Shown: positions 52,200 through 59,629 of the stretch, piece after piece
Position numbering within the stretch: position 1 is the first letter of the stretch
How the letters are laid out: every line of letters starts with the position of its first letter
DNA from: an uncultured Ruminococcus sp.
Lineage (GTDB): Bacteria > Bacillota > Clostridia > Oscillospirales > Ruminococcaceae
Direction of reading: 5' to 3'
Assembly (NCBI GenBank): GCA_934463425.1
Contig: CAKSJP010000010.1
Span: forward strand, 1 to 64,000
Length of the DNA: 64,000 nt
Notes under the pieces: model-generated
Seen by the model: the letters and a program-made list of their open reading frames with translations, nothing else
Database searches by the model: none
Told to the model about the DNA's origin: nothing
Translations under genes and position numbers: made by a program

Positions 52200-53651
52200 A
52201 TGGAAAACAATTATGATGTGATCATTGCCGGCTGCGGTGCTGCCGGACTGTACGGTGCCATCAATCTGCCGTCGGACTGCAGGGTACTGCTGCTGTGCAA
52301 ACAGGAACTGACCCTCTGCAACTCTGCCCTGGCGCAGGGTGGTATTGCCGGCGTGTACAAGTCACCGGAGGATTCCATCGAACTGCACGAGCACGATACT
52401 ATGGTTGCCGGCGGATTTACCAATAACCCTGAGACGGTGCACATTCTGACTACCCACGCCGCCCACGAGATCCAGGCGATCCTGGACTTCGGCGTGGACT
52501 TCGACCGGACACCGGACGGCGAGCTGCACCGGACGCTGGAGGGCGGCCACTGCCGCCACCGGATCTTCCACCATAAGGATGCCACCGGCGCGGAGATCCT
52601 GGACAAGCTCATTAAAAAGGTAAAGACTCTGTCCAACGTGACCATTCTGGAGCATGCCATGATGACCGGCATGCAGAAAACTGCCACCGGCTTTTCGGTA
52701 AACGTGCTGCAGGGCGGCTCCTGTACCGTGTATAACAGCCACTTTATGCTTCTGGCCACCGGCGGTATCGGACGGGTATACCGCTTTACCACCAACTCCA
52801 AGATCGCTACCGGCGACGGCATCGCCTTTGCCTATGAAAACGGTGCGGAGATCCGGAATCTCCATCTGATCCAGTTCCACCCCACTGCCTTCAATGACCA
52901 CCACACCAGAGAGTGCTTCCTGATCTCAGAGGCAGTCCGGGGCGAGGGCGCATACCTGCTGAACTGCAACAAGGAGCGCTTTATGGACCGCTATGACGAG
53001 CGCCTGGAGCTTGCACCCCGGGATGTGGTCTCTCATGCGATCATCCTGGAGAGCCGTGAGACCCATTCGGACAACTTCTATCTGGACATCTCCTATAAGG
53101 ATCCGGAATTTGTCAGGAACCGCTTCCCCATGATCTACGAAAAAGTCATGGAACAGGGCTATGATATGACCAAGGAGCCGATCCCGATCTTCCCGTGCCA
53201 GCACTACCTCATGGGCGGTATCCAGGTGGACAACAACTCCGAGACCACCATCCCGAATCTGTACGCCGCCGGCGAGTGCTCTCACACCGGCGTACACGGC
53301 AACAACCGCCTCGCCAGCAACTCCCTGCTGGAAGCGCTGGTATTCTCCCGTCAGGCAGCTCTGGACATCGCCAAGAAGATGCCCGGCGCGCCGGAGACCT
53401 TTGAGACCGCAGCATTCCCGGCAAAGCCGGATGCGGTGAAGATCCCCAAGGGACTGCGCACCGAGATCCGCCAGATCATGCAGGACAACTTCTTTGTGAT
53501 CCCGAACAAGGAAAAGCTCCCGGAGGGCTTCCGGCGCATCACCGAGATCCGCGACCAGCTGCTGCACGGCAACTATATTGTGGACGCGGACTATGTGGAA
53601 GCAAAGTCTCTGGCGACGGTGGCGTATATTATTCTGAAAGAAGTGCTTTAA
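52200..53651 (+). CDS. nadB: L-aspartate oxidase
   Basis: The 483-residue flavoprotein oxidises aspartate to iminoaspartate for NAD synthesis. It has the FAD loop VIIAGCGAAGLYGAINL, the active-site stretch HRTLEGGHCRHRIFH and HYLMGGIQVD followed by GECSHTGVHGNNRLASNSLL. The ATG at 52200 gives a standard N-terminus; an in-frame GTG at 52191 is possible given AAAGGA 7 bases before it. Quinolinate synthase (nadA) is not in this window. Genes around an nadB-nadC pair often include a regulator, but none is seen here. Confidence 0.92.
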   Translation: MENNYDVIIAGCGAAGLYGAINLPSDCRVLLLCKQELTLCNSALAQGGIAGVYKSPEDSIELHEHDTMVAGGFTNNPETVHILTTHAAHEIQAILDFGVDFDRTPDGELHRTLEGGHCRHRIFHHKDATGAEILDKLIKKVKTLSNVTILEHAMMTGMQKTATGFSVNVLQGGSCTVYNSHFMLLATGGIGRVYRFTTNSKIATGDGIAFAYENGAEIRNLHLIQFHPTAFNDHHTRECFLISEAVRGEGAYLLNCNKERFMDRYDERLELAPRDVVSHAIILESRETHSDNFYLDISYKDPEFVRNRFPMIYEKVMEQGYDMTKEPIPIFPCQHYLMGGIQVDNNSETTIPNLYAAGECSHTGVHGNNRLASNSLLEALVFSRQAALDIAKKMPGAPETFETAAFPAKPDAVKIPKGLRTEIRQIMQDNFFVIPNKEKLPEGFRRITEIRDQLLHGNYIVDADYVEAKSLATVAYIILKEVL

Positions 53652-53673
53652 GCAGACGAAAGGAAAAACACCT

Positions 53674-54516
53674 ATGTTACAGCAAACCTATATCGACCGA
53701 CTGATTACCACAGCACTGGAGGAGGACATCCACTATATCGATGTCACCACCGACAATCTGCTGGACGACAGTCACACCAGTGAAGCATACTATCTGGCAA
53801 AGGACAGCGGCGTGCTCTGCGGCATTGACATTGCAAAGCGCGTGTTTGAACTGGTGGGCGGCAACTTCTCTATGGACATCCGCATTCACGACGGCGAGCA
53901 GGTCAAGAAGGGCGATATCATCGCGACCATGACCGGCAGCACCAAGACGCTGCTCAAGGGCGAGCGGACAGCGCTGAACATTTTGCAGCACATGAGCGGC
54001 ATCGCCACCGCCACCCGCCAGTGTGTGGAGCTGGTTGCCGGCACAAATGCCCAGATCACCGACACCCGAAAGACGCTGCCGGGGCTGCGTCCCCTGCAAA
54101 AGTATGCTGTCACCGTAGGCGGCGGCAAGAACCATCGGTATAATCTGTCCGACGGCGCCATGCTGAAGGACAACCACATCGACGCATACGGCGGCATCAC
54201 GCCGGCAGTGGCAGCGCTGCGGAAAAAGATCGGCCATATGGTGAAGATCGAGGTAGAGGTGCGCACCCTGGACGAACTGGAGGAGGCGCTCTCTGCCGGC
54301 GCGGATATCATCATGCTGGACAACATGAGCTGCGAGGATATGACCAAGGCAGTGCAGCGCGTGAACGGCAGGGTGATGCTGGAAGCATCCGGCAACGTGA
54401 CCGCAGAGACCATCCGCGGCATTGCGGAGACCGGCGTGGACATCATCTCCCTGGGCGCACTGACCCATTCGGTAAAGTGCTTCGACATTTCCATGCGGAT
54501 CTCGGCGAAACAATAA
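53674..54516 (+). CDS. nadC: Quinolinate phosphoribosyltransferase
   Basis: The 280-residue enzyme turns quinolinate and PRPP into nicotinate mononucleotide. It has ERTALNILQHMSGIATAT, TDTRKTLPGLRPLQKYAV, GGGKNHRYNLSDGAMLKDNH and the C-terminal EASGNVTAETIRGIAETGVD. It follows nadB by 22 bases with GAAAGGA. Confidence 0.94.
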   Translation: MLQQTYIDRLITTALEEDIHYIDVTTDNLLDDSHTSEAYYLAKDSGVLCGIDIAKRVFELVGGNFSMDIRIHDGEQVKKGDIIATMTGSTKTLLKGERTALNILQHMSGIATATRQCVELVAGTNAQITDTRKTLPGLRPLQKYAVTVGGGKNHRYNLSDGAMLKDNHIDAYGGITPAVAALRKKIGHMVKIEVEVRTLDELEEALSAGADIIMLDNMSCEDMTKAVQRVNGRVMLEASGNVTAETIRGIAETGVDIISLGALTHSVKCFDISMRISAKQ

Positions 54517-54551
54517 GATTATTTTAAGATCATTTTCTGAAAAAAGAACGA

Positions 54552-54584
54552 CCCGGCGCAGCGCTGCTGTACCGGGTTTTTTGT
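54552..54584 (+). terminator. Intrinsic terminator of nadB-nadC
   Basis: ACCCGG (54552-54557) with CCGGGT (54573-54578) around an inner GCAGCGCTGC stem, followed by six T. Confidence 0.9.
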
Positions 54585-54623
54585 ATGCCTTGCAGGAAAA
54601 GTATGAATCTTTCTGCAAACGTC

Positions 54624-54652
54624 TTGACAATTTCACGGAAACAGTGTAAAAT
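54624..54652 (+). promoter_or_regulatory. Promoter far upstream of rny
   Basis: TTGACA (54624-54629), 17 bases, TAAAAT (54647-54652). It would give a 475-base leader before RNase Y. Confidence 0.8.
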
Positions 54653-54659
54653 AAGAGTG

Positions 54660-55133
54660 TTGTATCAAATTACAAACGATTCCCGGCGGCTATGCCGGGT
54701 TGACGCTGCGTTTTATCGTGTGCGTTTTGTTTTATTCATGATCCCGTCCCGGCTGGTTTCGGGCTGTGCTGCCCTGCGGCATGCCGGACGAGTTTCGATA
54801 GAGTAAAGGCAACACCGTGCAAATCCCGTCTGACGGCTCTGTGCGGCGCTGCCTGAAAAGGCTTTTGCCGCCGTTTTCCCTCAGAAGAATGCACGTTTCT
54901 GGAGACGGGAGACGAGACGGCGTATGGAGGAAAGCTTTTTTCTGGAGAATGGGCGTGCATGGGCGCGGCGGAGAAATGCTCCGGCTGTGCCGCAGGTACG
55001 AAGAAAGCCCTCCGGCGGATTATGTCAGCTGCCGGGAGAACAAGTGAATACGAGACGCACACCTCCCTTTGGATGAAAACGCCGCTGTGTTGTATACAGA
55101 TAGACAAATACAAAAAGGAGGTAGTGCATAGAG
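54660..55133 (+). other. Long leader/intergenic region before rny
   Basis: This region has no supported gene. It holds a CCCGGC-GGCTAT-GCCGGG hairpin (54682-54699), a T-rich stretch (54700-54737), a 46-bp inverted-repeat relic (54808-54853) and GC-rich DNA with further inversions (for example TGCACG near 54890 and CGTGCA near 54955). A 76-codon frame at 54817-55047 has no family match and lacks a ribosome site. Confidence 0.6.
54808..54853. repeat. 46-bp relic with family B-like ends
   Basis: GGCAACACCGTGCA at the left and TGTGCGGCGCTGCC at the right are imperfect inverse copies and match the family B terminus GGCAATACCGCACA. This suggests an internally deleted copy. Confidence 0.6.
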
Positions 55134-56720
55134 ATGCAAGAGACAAACTGGGTGCTGCTGATCGTGCTGTGTCTGGCTGCACTGCTGATCGGCGCAGGTG
55201 TTGCAGGATTCCTGGCGTATCGCAAGGGAATCCAGACGGGCGTGGAACAGCGGAAGCAGCAGGCAGAGGCAGCCATCGGCTCCGCCGAAAAAGAAGCCGG
55301 ACGCATTCTGGACGATGCCAAAAAAGAGGCAGAAGCCAAGCGGAAGAATGCGATGGTGGAAGCAAAAGATGAAATTTATAAGCTCCGCTCTGAGGCGGAA
55401 AAAGAGATCAAGGACAGACGCTCGGAGATCGGCAGACAGGAGCGCCGGATCCAGCAGAAGGAAGAAAATCTGGACAAAAAAACAGATAATCTGGACCGTA
55501 AGGAAGAATCTCTCAAGCAGCGCCTGAAGAATGCAGACCGCAGACTGGCAGAGGCGGAGGAAGTGAAAAACAGTCAGCTGAAAGAGCTGGAGCGTATCTC
55601 CGGGCTGACCCAGGATCAGGCGAAGGAATACATCCTGAGCACCCTGGATGACGAGCTGGTGCACGAAAAGGCTGTCAAGATCTCCTATTATGAGCAGCAG
55701 ATCAAGGACGAGTGCGAGGAAAAGGCGCGCAGCTATATCTCCCTCGCCATTGCAAAATGCGCCGCAGACCAGGTGTCTGAGACGGCGGTCTCTGTGGTGG
55801 CGCTGCCCAACGACGAAATGAAGGGCCGCATCATCGGCAGAGAGGGCAGAAACATCCGGACACTGGAGACACTGACTGGTGTGGATATCATCATCGACGA
55901 TACGCCGGAGGCGATCGCCCTTTCCTGCTTTGACCACGTCCGCCGCGAGGTGGCGCGGATCGCCCTGGAAAAGCTCATTGCTGACGGCAGAATCCACCCC
56001 ACCAAGATCGAAGAAATGGTGGAAAAGGCGAAGCGCGAAGTGGAACACCGCATCCGCCAGGAGGGCGAGCGCGCCGTTCTGGAAACCAATGTCCACGGAC
56101 TGAACAACGAACTGGTAAAGCTGCTGGGACGGCTGTACTACCGCACCAGCTATCGCCAGAACGTGCTGATGCACTCCATCGAGGTTTCAAAGCTCTGCGG
56201 TGTGCTGGCTTCTGAGCTGGGCATTGATGCCAACCTGGCGCGCCGCGCCGGACTGCTCCACGACATCGGTAAGGCGCTGACCGCCGAGATCGAGGGCTCG
56301 CATGTACAGATCGGTGTGGACGTTTGCCGGAAGTACAACGAGAACAACGAGGTCATCCACGCCATCGAGGCGCACCACAATGACGTAGAACCCAAGACCG
56401 CCATCGCATGTATTGTGCAGGCAGCAGATGCCATTTCTGCGGCTCGCCCGGCGGCGCGAAGCGAAAACTATGAGAACTACATCAAGCGTCTCCAGAAGCT
56501 GGAAAGCATCTGCGCCTCCTATGAGGGCGTGGAAAAGTGCTATGCGCTTCAGGCAGGCCGCGAGATCCGCGTCATGGTCGTACCGGAAGTCATCAACGAC
56601 GAGAAGATGGTTCTGGTGGCACGGCAGATCGCCAAGCAGATCGAGGCAGAGATGGACTATCCGGGTCAGATCAAGGTAAATCTGATCCGCGAGAGCCGCG
56701 TGGTCGATTATGCGAAGTAA
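55134..56720 (+). CDS. rny: Ribonuclease Y
   Basis: The 528-residue membrane-anchored endoribonuclease starts mRNA decay. It has an N-terminal membrane helix (about 7-28), a long charged coiled coil (40-200), a KH domain with [12 protein letters not shown] (231-242) and an HD domain with H347 and H376-D377 (LLHDIGKA). AAGGAGG precedes the ATG. Confidence 0.95.
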   Translation: MQETNWVLLIVLCLAALLIGAGVAGFLAYRKGIQTGVEQRKQQAEAAIGSAEKEAGRILDDAKKEAEAKRKNAMVEAKDEIYKLRSEAEKEIKDRRSEIGRQERRIQQKEENLDKKTDNLDRKEESLKQRLKNADRRLAEAEEVKNSQLKELERISGLTQDQAKEYILSTLDDELVHEKAVKISYYEQQIKDECEEKARSYISLAIAKCAADQVSETAVSVVALPNDEMKGRIIGREGRNIRTLETLTGVDIIIDDTPEAIALSCFDHVRREVARIALEKLIADGRIHPTKIEEMVEKAKREVEHRIRQEGERAVLETNVHGLNNELVKLLGRLYYRTSYRQNVLMHSIEVSKLCGVLASELGIDANLARRAGLLHDIGKALTAEIEGSHVQIGVDVCRKYNENNEVIHAIEAHHNDVEPKTAIACIVQAADAISAARPAARSENYENYIKRLQKLESICASYEGVEKCYALQAGREIRVMVVPEVINDEKMVLVARQIAKQIEAEMDYPGQIKVNLIRESRVVDYAK

Positions 56721-56744
56721 CGGATAACGAAAACAGAAAGCTGA

Positions 56745-56785
56745 AAAAGCCGGGCGCTTCTGCGGAAGCATCCGGCTTTTGTTTG
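56745..56785 (+). terminator. Intrinsic terminator of rny
   Basis: AAAAGCCGG and CCGGCTTTT with an inner GCTTC/GAAGC stem, followed by a T-rich tail. Confidence 0.9.
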
Positions 56786-56802
56786 AAAAATTGATTTTGC
56801 CC

Positions 56803-56831
56803 TTGACAAAATTGATAAAATCACTTATAAT
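56803..56831 (+). promoter_or_regulatory. Consensus promoter of a small RNA
   Basis: TTGACA (56803-56808), 17 bases, TATAAT (56826-56831), with no protein frame downstream before the terminator at 56884-56938. Confidence 0.92.
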
Positions 56832-56837
56832 AAAAAT

Positions 56838-56938
56838 AGAAAGAGTGTACCGGTAGACGGTCGCTCCCATAGAATTAGGTTAAAGAAATAACCGCTTTCA
56901 GATTGGTAGCCTGGGCGGTTATTTCTGTTTGTTTTTTG
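56838..56938 (+). ncRNA. Candidate antitoxin-like small RNA
   Basis: A roughly 100-base transcript is predicted from the consensus promoter to a strong terminator. It encodes no peptide. Its 3' half is antisense to the end of a 31-codon gene on the other strand, and its 5' half carries CGCTCCC (about 56871-56877), which can pair with GGGAGTG, the ribosome site of that gene. This is the layout of Fst/par type I systems, in which RNA II blocks translation of RNA I. Function is inferred. Confidence 0.6.
56884..56938. terminator. Shared bidirectional terminator
   Basis: AGAAATAACCGC (56884-56895) pairs with GCGGTTATTTCT (56915-56926). T-rich sequence follows on the plus strand, and TTTAACC on the minus strand. 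The stop codon of the minus-strand peptide lies in the stem. Confidence 0.85.
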
Positions 56939-57014
56939 CGTTTAAGTAAGCAAGGTATGCTTTGAACACATCACAAACAATGCTGACAAGCTTGACAAGA
57001 ATATCAAGATCCAT
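56919..57014 (-). CDS. Candidate type I toxin-like peptide (31 residues)
   Basis: The ATG at 57014 is 9 bases after GGGAG and the frame ends TAA in the shared terminator. The peptide has an amphipathic or hydrophobic stretch (ILVKLVSIVCDVFKAYLAYL) and a basic tail NAKNKQK, as in small membrane-active toxins, though it is less hydrophobic than Fst itself. The leader upstream (57015-57125) is packed with hairpins, including one of GCTCCC with GGGAG that would mask the ribosome site. The promoter on this strand is unclear (TTGACA at about 57147-57152 lacks a good -10). No family assigned. Confidence 0.5.
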   Translation of the reverse strand: MDLDILVKLVSIVCDVFKAYLAYLNAKNKQK

Positions 57015-57182
57015 GTGCATACACTCCCTTCTGGGAGCGTGGATTAACCAGCCCGTCGCCCAGCGGAAATGGCGACGGCAGACTCGCCCAGAGATGGCGA
57101 GCCGCCTACCGTTTTCGGTACATTTTTGGAAGCAGCTTGTTATGGATTGTCAAGATAATATGCAGAAAGGGGAACGAGACAT

Positions 57183-57512
57183 ATGGAACACAAACATACG
57201 CACTGTCCGGCATCGCTGCCGGTGCAGATGCCGCCGGAGTCTCAGCTGGCAGACGTGGCAGAGCTGTTCAAGATCTTCGGGGATCTGACCCGGGTGCGCA
57301 TTATCTTTGTCCTCTTTCAGCATGAAGAGTGCGTCCGGGATATCGCCCGGAAGCTGGACATGACCCAGTCCGCCATCTCCCATCAGCTGCGCGTTTTGAA
57401 GCAGTCGCGGCTCGTGGTCAGCCGCCGGGAGGGAAAGACCATTTTCTATTCCCTGGCGGACGCACACATTTCCTCTATCTTCGGACAAGCGCTGGAGCAT
57501 ATCCAGGAATGA
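57183..57512 (+). CDS. ArsR/SmtB family metal-sensing repressor (CzrA-like)
   Basis: The 109-residue winged-helix protein has the DNA-recognition helix MTQSAISHQLRVLKQSRLV. The last helix carries the zinc-site pattern DXHX10HX2E (D93, H95, H106, E109) of CzrA/SmtB zinc or cobalt sensors. The N-terminus has extra candidate ligands (MEHKHTHCP). AAAGGGG precedes the ATG. No metal efflux pump is adjacent; in this window only the COG0523 pair at 1-3 kb is metal-related, and a regulatory link is speculative. Confidence 0.9.
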   Translation: MEHKHTHCPASLPVQMPPESQLADVAELFKIFGDLTRVRIIFVLFQHEECVRDIARKLDMTQSAISHQLRVLKQSRLVVSRREGKTIFYSLADAHISSIFGQALEHIQE

Positions 57513-57564
57513 CCGCCCCCGGCTGCGCTTTTTCTCCATGGGGAAAATTGTTTGGAAAAATCTC

Positions 57565-57593
57565 TTGCTTTTTTGTGTGGCATCTGCTATAAT
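57565..57593 (+). promoter_or_regulatory. Promoter of the ferredoxin gene
   Basis: TTGCTT (57565-57570), 17 bases, TATAAT (57588-57593), about 45 bases before the start at 57645. Confidence 0.85.
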
Positions 57594-57644
57594 AAAAACA
57601 GCGGGGTATGATTCCTGCGGAAACAAACACGGAGGTGAATTTCC

Positions 57645-57815
57645 ATGGCATATAAGATTACGGATGCTTGCGTTAGCTGCGGTACATGTAAGGATGCATG
57701 TCCGGTAGACGCAATCTCTGAGGGTGCAGATAAGTACGAGATCGCAGAGGATGCTTGCATTTCCTGCGGTTCCTGCGCTTCTGAATGTCCGGCAGACGCA
57801 ATTGAAGCGGACTAA
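57645..57815 (+). CDS. 2[4Fe-4S] ferredoxin
   Basis: The 56-residue clostridial-type ferredoxin has two complete cluster motifs: C9-x2-C12-x2-C15-x3-C19 and C38-x2-C41-x2-C44-x3-C48. It carries low-potential electrons in the cytoplasm for reactions such as pyruvate oxidation or hydrogen formation. It has its own promoter, a strong GGAGGTG 7 bases before the ATG, and a terminator, fitting a highly expressed single gene. Confidence 0.96.
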   Translation: MAYKITDACVSCGTCKDACPVDAISEGADKYEIAEDACISCGSCASECPADAIEAD

Positions 57816-57835
57816 GACATTTCTGAACAACAGAC

Positions 57836-57888
57836 AAAAAAGCTGTCCCGTTCCGGCTTCACACTGGATGCGGACAGCTTTTTCTTTT
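57836..57888 (+). terminator. Intrinsic terminator of the ferredoxin gene
   Basis: AAAAAGCTGTCC and GGACAGCTTTTT form the stem; T-rich sequence follows. Confidence 0.93.
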
Positions 57889-57894
57889 CTATAA

Positions 57895-58229
57895 GGCAAT
57901 ACCGCACAAAGAGCGTCTGGCGACTTTGCACGCCATCTGCTTGCAAATTTCCCGTCAGAGCCTGTTTCGTATCTTCTCGCACGCATCTTGCGTGCATATT
58001 TTCCGAGATATTTCGGGAAAATACTCGAAAATCCACAAAGGATTTTCTCCGTTTTTCCCTTCATCTCTCAAAAAATCTGACGACGCAATCTGCATACGTC
58101 AGATACGAAACAGACTCTCATATTTCACAAAAATGCTCGTGAATACATCAAGTATTCACTCCGCTTTTTGTTTCATCTGACAAAAAATTTGACGACGCAT
58201 CTGTCGCACAATCTTTGTGCGGTATTGCC
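57895..58229. mobile_element. MITE-like family B element, split by a family A element
   Basis: This is a reverse-orientation copy of the 47379-47550 element, nearly identical in its two arms. The ends GGCAATACCGCACAAAGA are inverse repeats and the flanks are ATAA on both sides (57891-57894 region and 58230-58233), a 4-bp target duplication. It is interrupted at 57958-58117. No transposase is encoded. Confidence 0.9.
57958..58117. mobile_element. MITE-like family A element (160 bp) nested in family B
   Basis: The ends are GAGCCTGTTTCGTATCT and the inverse of GAGTCTGTTTCGTATCT. Both flanks are TCA (57955-57957 and 58118-58120), a 3-bp duplication that is single in the uninterrupted copy at 47.4 kb. 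The interior has the inversion GAAAATCCACAAAGGATTTTC. Size and ends match 49511-49671. Confidence 0.9.
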
Positions 58230-58286
58230 ATAAGAACATTGCACCTGCCGGAAAAGCTCCGGCAGGCGGAAGAAAGGATCATGATG

Positions 58287-58916
58287 ATGAAAAAACAATT
58301 ACAGCGGGCAGTCTGTGCGCTGCTCGGCGGTGTACTCCTGTTTTCCCTGGGCGCATGCGGCAAGGATGAAAATACTGGCAGCGTCCGGGACGTGGACGGC
58401 TCTGTCAGCGCGACTGAACCCACCACAGAGGCGACCCAGAAGGTCGAGACCTATGACGGAAAAATGGGCGAACAGGTCAGCTATGGCGAAGTGAACGCGA
58501 CTCTGGAAAAGGCATATCTCTCGGACTATACCTTTACGGAAAACGGCCAGGAGATCGGGCTGACCTTCTTTGAATTCTGCATTCAGAACAACGGCGACGA
58601 GGATCTGACCGTGGACATGCTCTCCCGCACCTTCGGTCTGGAGGTGGACGGCGAAGCATACGCCGGCATCAGCATCCGCGGCCCCCGGTATATTTATATG
58701 GAATTCGGCGATGACGGAAAGACCTTTGACGATCCCATTGCGCCGGGCGAGACCAGAAACGGCTATGTCTGCATGGAGGTTCCGGCAGATTTTCAAAGCC
58801 TGAGCATTGCTTATTTCCCCAGAGCCGGCTTCCTGGACTGGGACAAGGCGTTTGTCTTTTCTCTGGACCGCTCTGACCTGGAGCCGGCACCGCAGCCGGT
58901 AGAGGCATTTCAATAA
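58287..58916 (+). CDS. Probable lipoprotein with DUF4352-like domain
   Basis: The 209-residue protein has a lipoprotein signal with LLFSLGAC (Cys at about residue 24), a Thr/Glu-rich linker and a beta-sandwich region (EQVSYGEVNATLEKAYLSDY, VQNNGDEDL-type strand, VPADFQSLSIAYFP) like DUF4352/telokin-like domains of secreted Firmicutes proteins. Three ATG codons in a row (58281, 58284, 58287) follow AAAGGA; 58287 has the best spacing. It begins 57 bases after the nested mobile element. Function unknown. Confidence 0.8.
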   Translation: MKKQLQRAVCALLGGVLLFSLGACGKDENTGSVRDVDGSVSATEPTTEATQKVETYDGKMGEQVSYGEVNATLEKAYLSDYTFTENGQEIGLTFFEFCIQNNGDEDLTVDMLSRTFGLEVDGEAYAGISIRGPRYIYMEFGDDGKTFDDPIAPGETRNGYVCMEVPADFQSLSIAYFPRAGFLDWDKAFVFSLDRSDLEPAPQPVEAFQ

Positions 58917-58960
58917 GCGCCGTCCTTCTGCTGACGGCGGAAAATCTGCGGGCGCTTTTG
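58915..58960 (+). terminator. Intrinsic terminator
   Basis: AAGCGCC pairs with GGCGCTT, with an inner CCGTC/GACGG stem, followed by TTTTG. Confidence 0.82.
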
Positions 58961-58997
58961 CGTTTTGAAAAAAAGTTTTGATTTTCAAAACTTGCAC

Positions 58998-59026
58998 TTG
59001 ACTTTTGCAAAACATTCTGGTACAAT
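58998..59026 (+). promoter_or_regulatory. Promoter of the small sigma-like pair
   Basis: TTGACT (58998-59003), 17 bases, TACAAT (59021-59026), about 45 bases before the start at 59070. Confidence 0.85.
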
Positions 59027-59069
59027 CCGGATTGACAGAGAAAATCTGCCGGAAAGGAGTACAGATAGA

Positions 59070-59303
59070 ATGGAAATGCAAAACCTGTGGAACACTTATG
59101 AGGAAGAGGTGCGGACGCTGCGGAAACGGATCGCGGCACTGCGGGAGCGGCTGCACGACATCACGATGCCGCTTACAGAGCGGCAGGAGCTGGAGGGCAG
59201 AAAGCGTCTGCTCAGCGAAGAAGCGCGGGACATGGAATGCGCCATGGCGGACATCGCCGTTTATGCGGAGGCGGAAAAGGCAGGAGAAGCGGCATGCGCA
59301 TAA
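59070..59303 (+). CDS. Small coiled-coil protein, unknown function
   Basis: The 77-residue, strongly charged helical protein (YEEEVRTLRKRIAALRERLH and then ERQELEGRKRLLSEEARDME) is likely one or two coiled-coil helices. GGAAAGGAG precedes the ATG. It overlaps the sigma-like gene by 10 bases, suggesting that the two products act together, for example as a partner of a small DNA-binding protein. No family assigned. Confidence 0.7.
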   Translation: MEMQNLWNTYEEEVRTLRKRIAALRERLHDITMPLTERQELEGRKRLLSEEARDMECAMADIAVYAEAEKAGEAACA

Positions 59304-59575
59304 ACCGGGCGGACTGGGAGACACTGTTGTTTCCGGCAGAAGTCTCTGTAGAACGGCAGGAGCGCTACCGCATGGCGCGCTTCGCCGCGAAAAACATCCT
59401 GGAACACGAGATCTCTGCCCGGCAAAGGCAGGTGCTCCTCCTGTATTATCAAGAAAAAAAGACCATGCCGGAGATCGCGGCGGTGCTGGGGGTGAACGTC
59501 TCCACCGTCTCGCGCACCCATCGGCGCGCCTGTACGGCGGTGCGCAGCCGGCTCAAGGCATGCGGTCTGATGTGA
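59294..59575 (+). CDS. Small sigma-70 region 4-like helix-turn-helix protein
   Basis: The 93-residue protein's C-terminal half is a sigma region 4-type HTH (ISARQRQVLLLYYQEKKTMP, then EIAAVLGVNVSTVSRTHRRA). It lacks region 2, so it is not a complete sigma factor. Phage late activators and YlxM-like proteins have similar sizes. It overlaps the coiled-coil gene and ends 54 bases before the decarboxylase gene. Confidence 0.8.
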   Translation: MRINRADWETLLFPAEVSVERQERYRMARFAAKNILEHEISARQRQVLLLYYQEKKTMPEIAAVLGVNVSTVSRTHRRACTAVRSRLKACGLM

Positions 59576-59629
59576 ACGCCGGTTTTCCGGCGGCAGAGCA
59601 CACAGGCCGCTCGGAGAGAAGCGACAACT

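Noticed and set aside
54817..55047. A 76-codon frame before rny
   Set aside because: It has no ribosome site and no similarity recognised, and it starts inside a palindromic relic.
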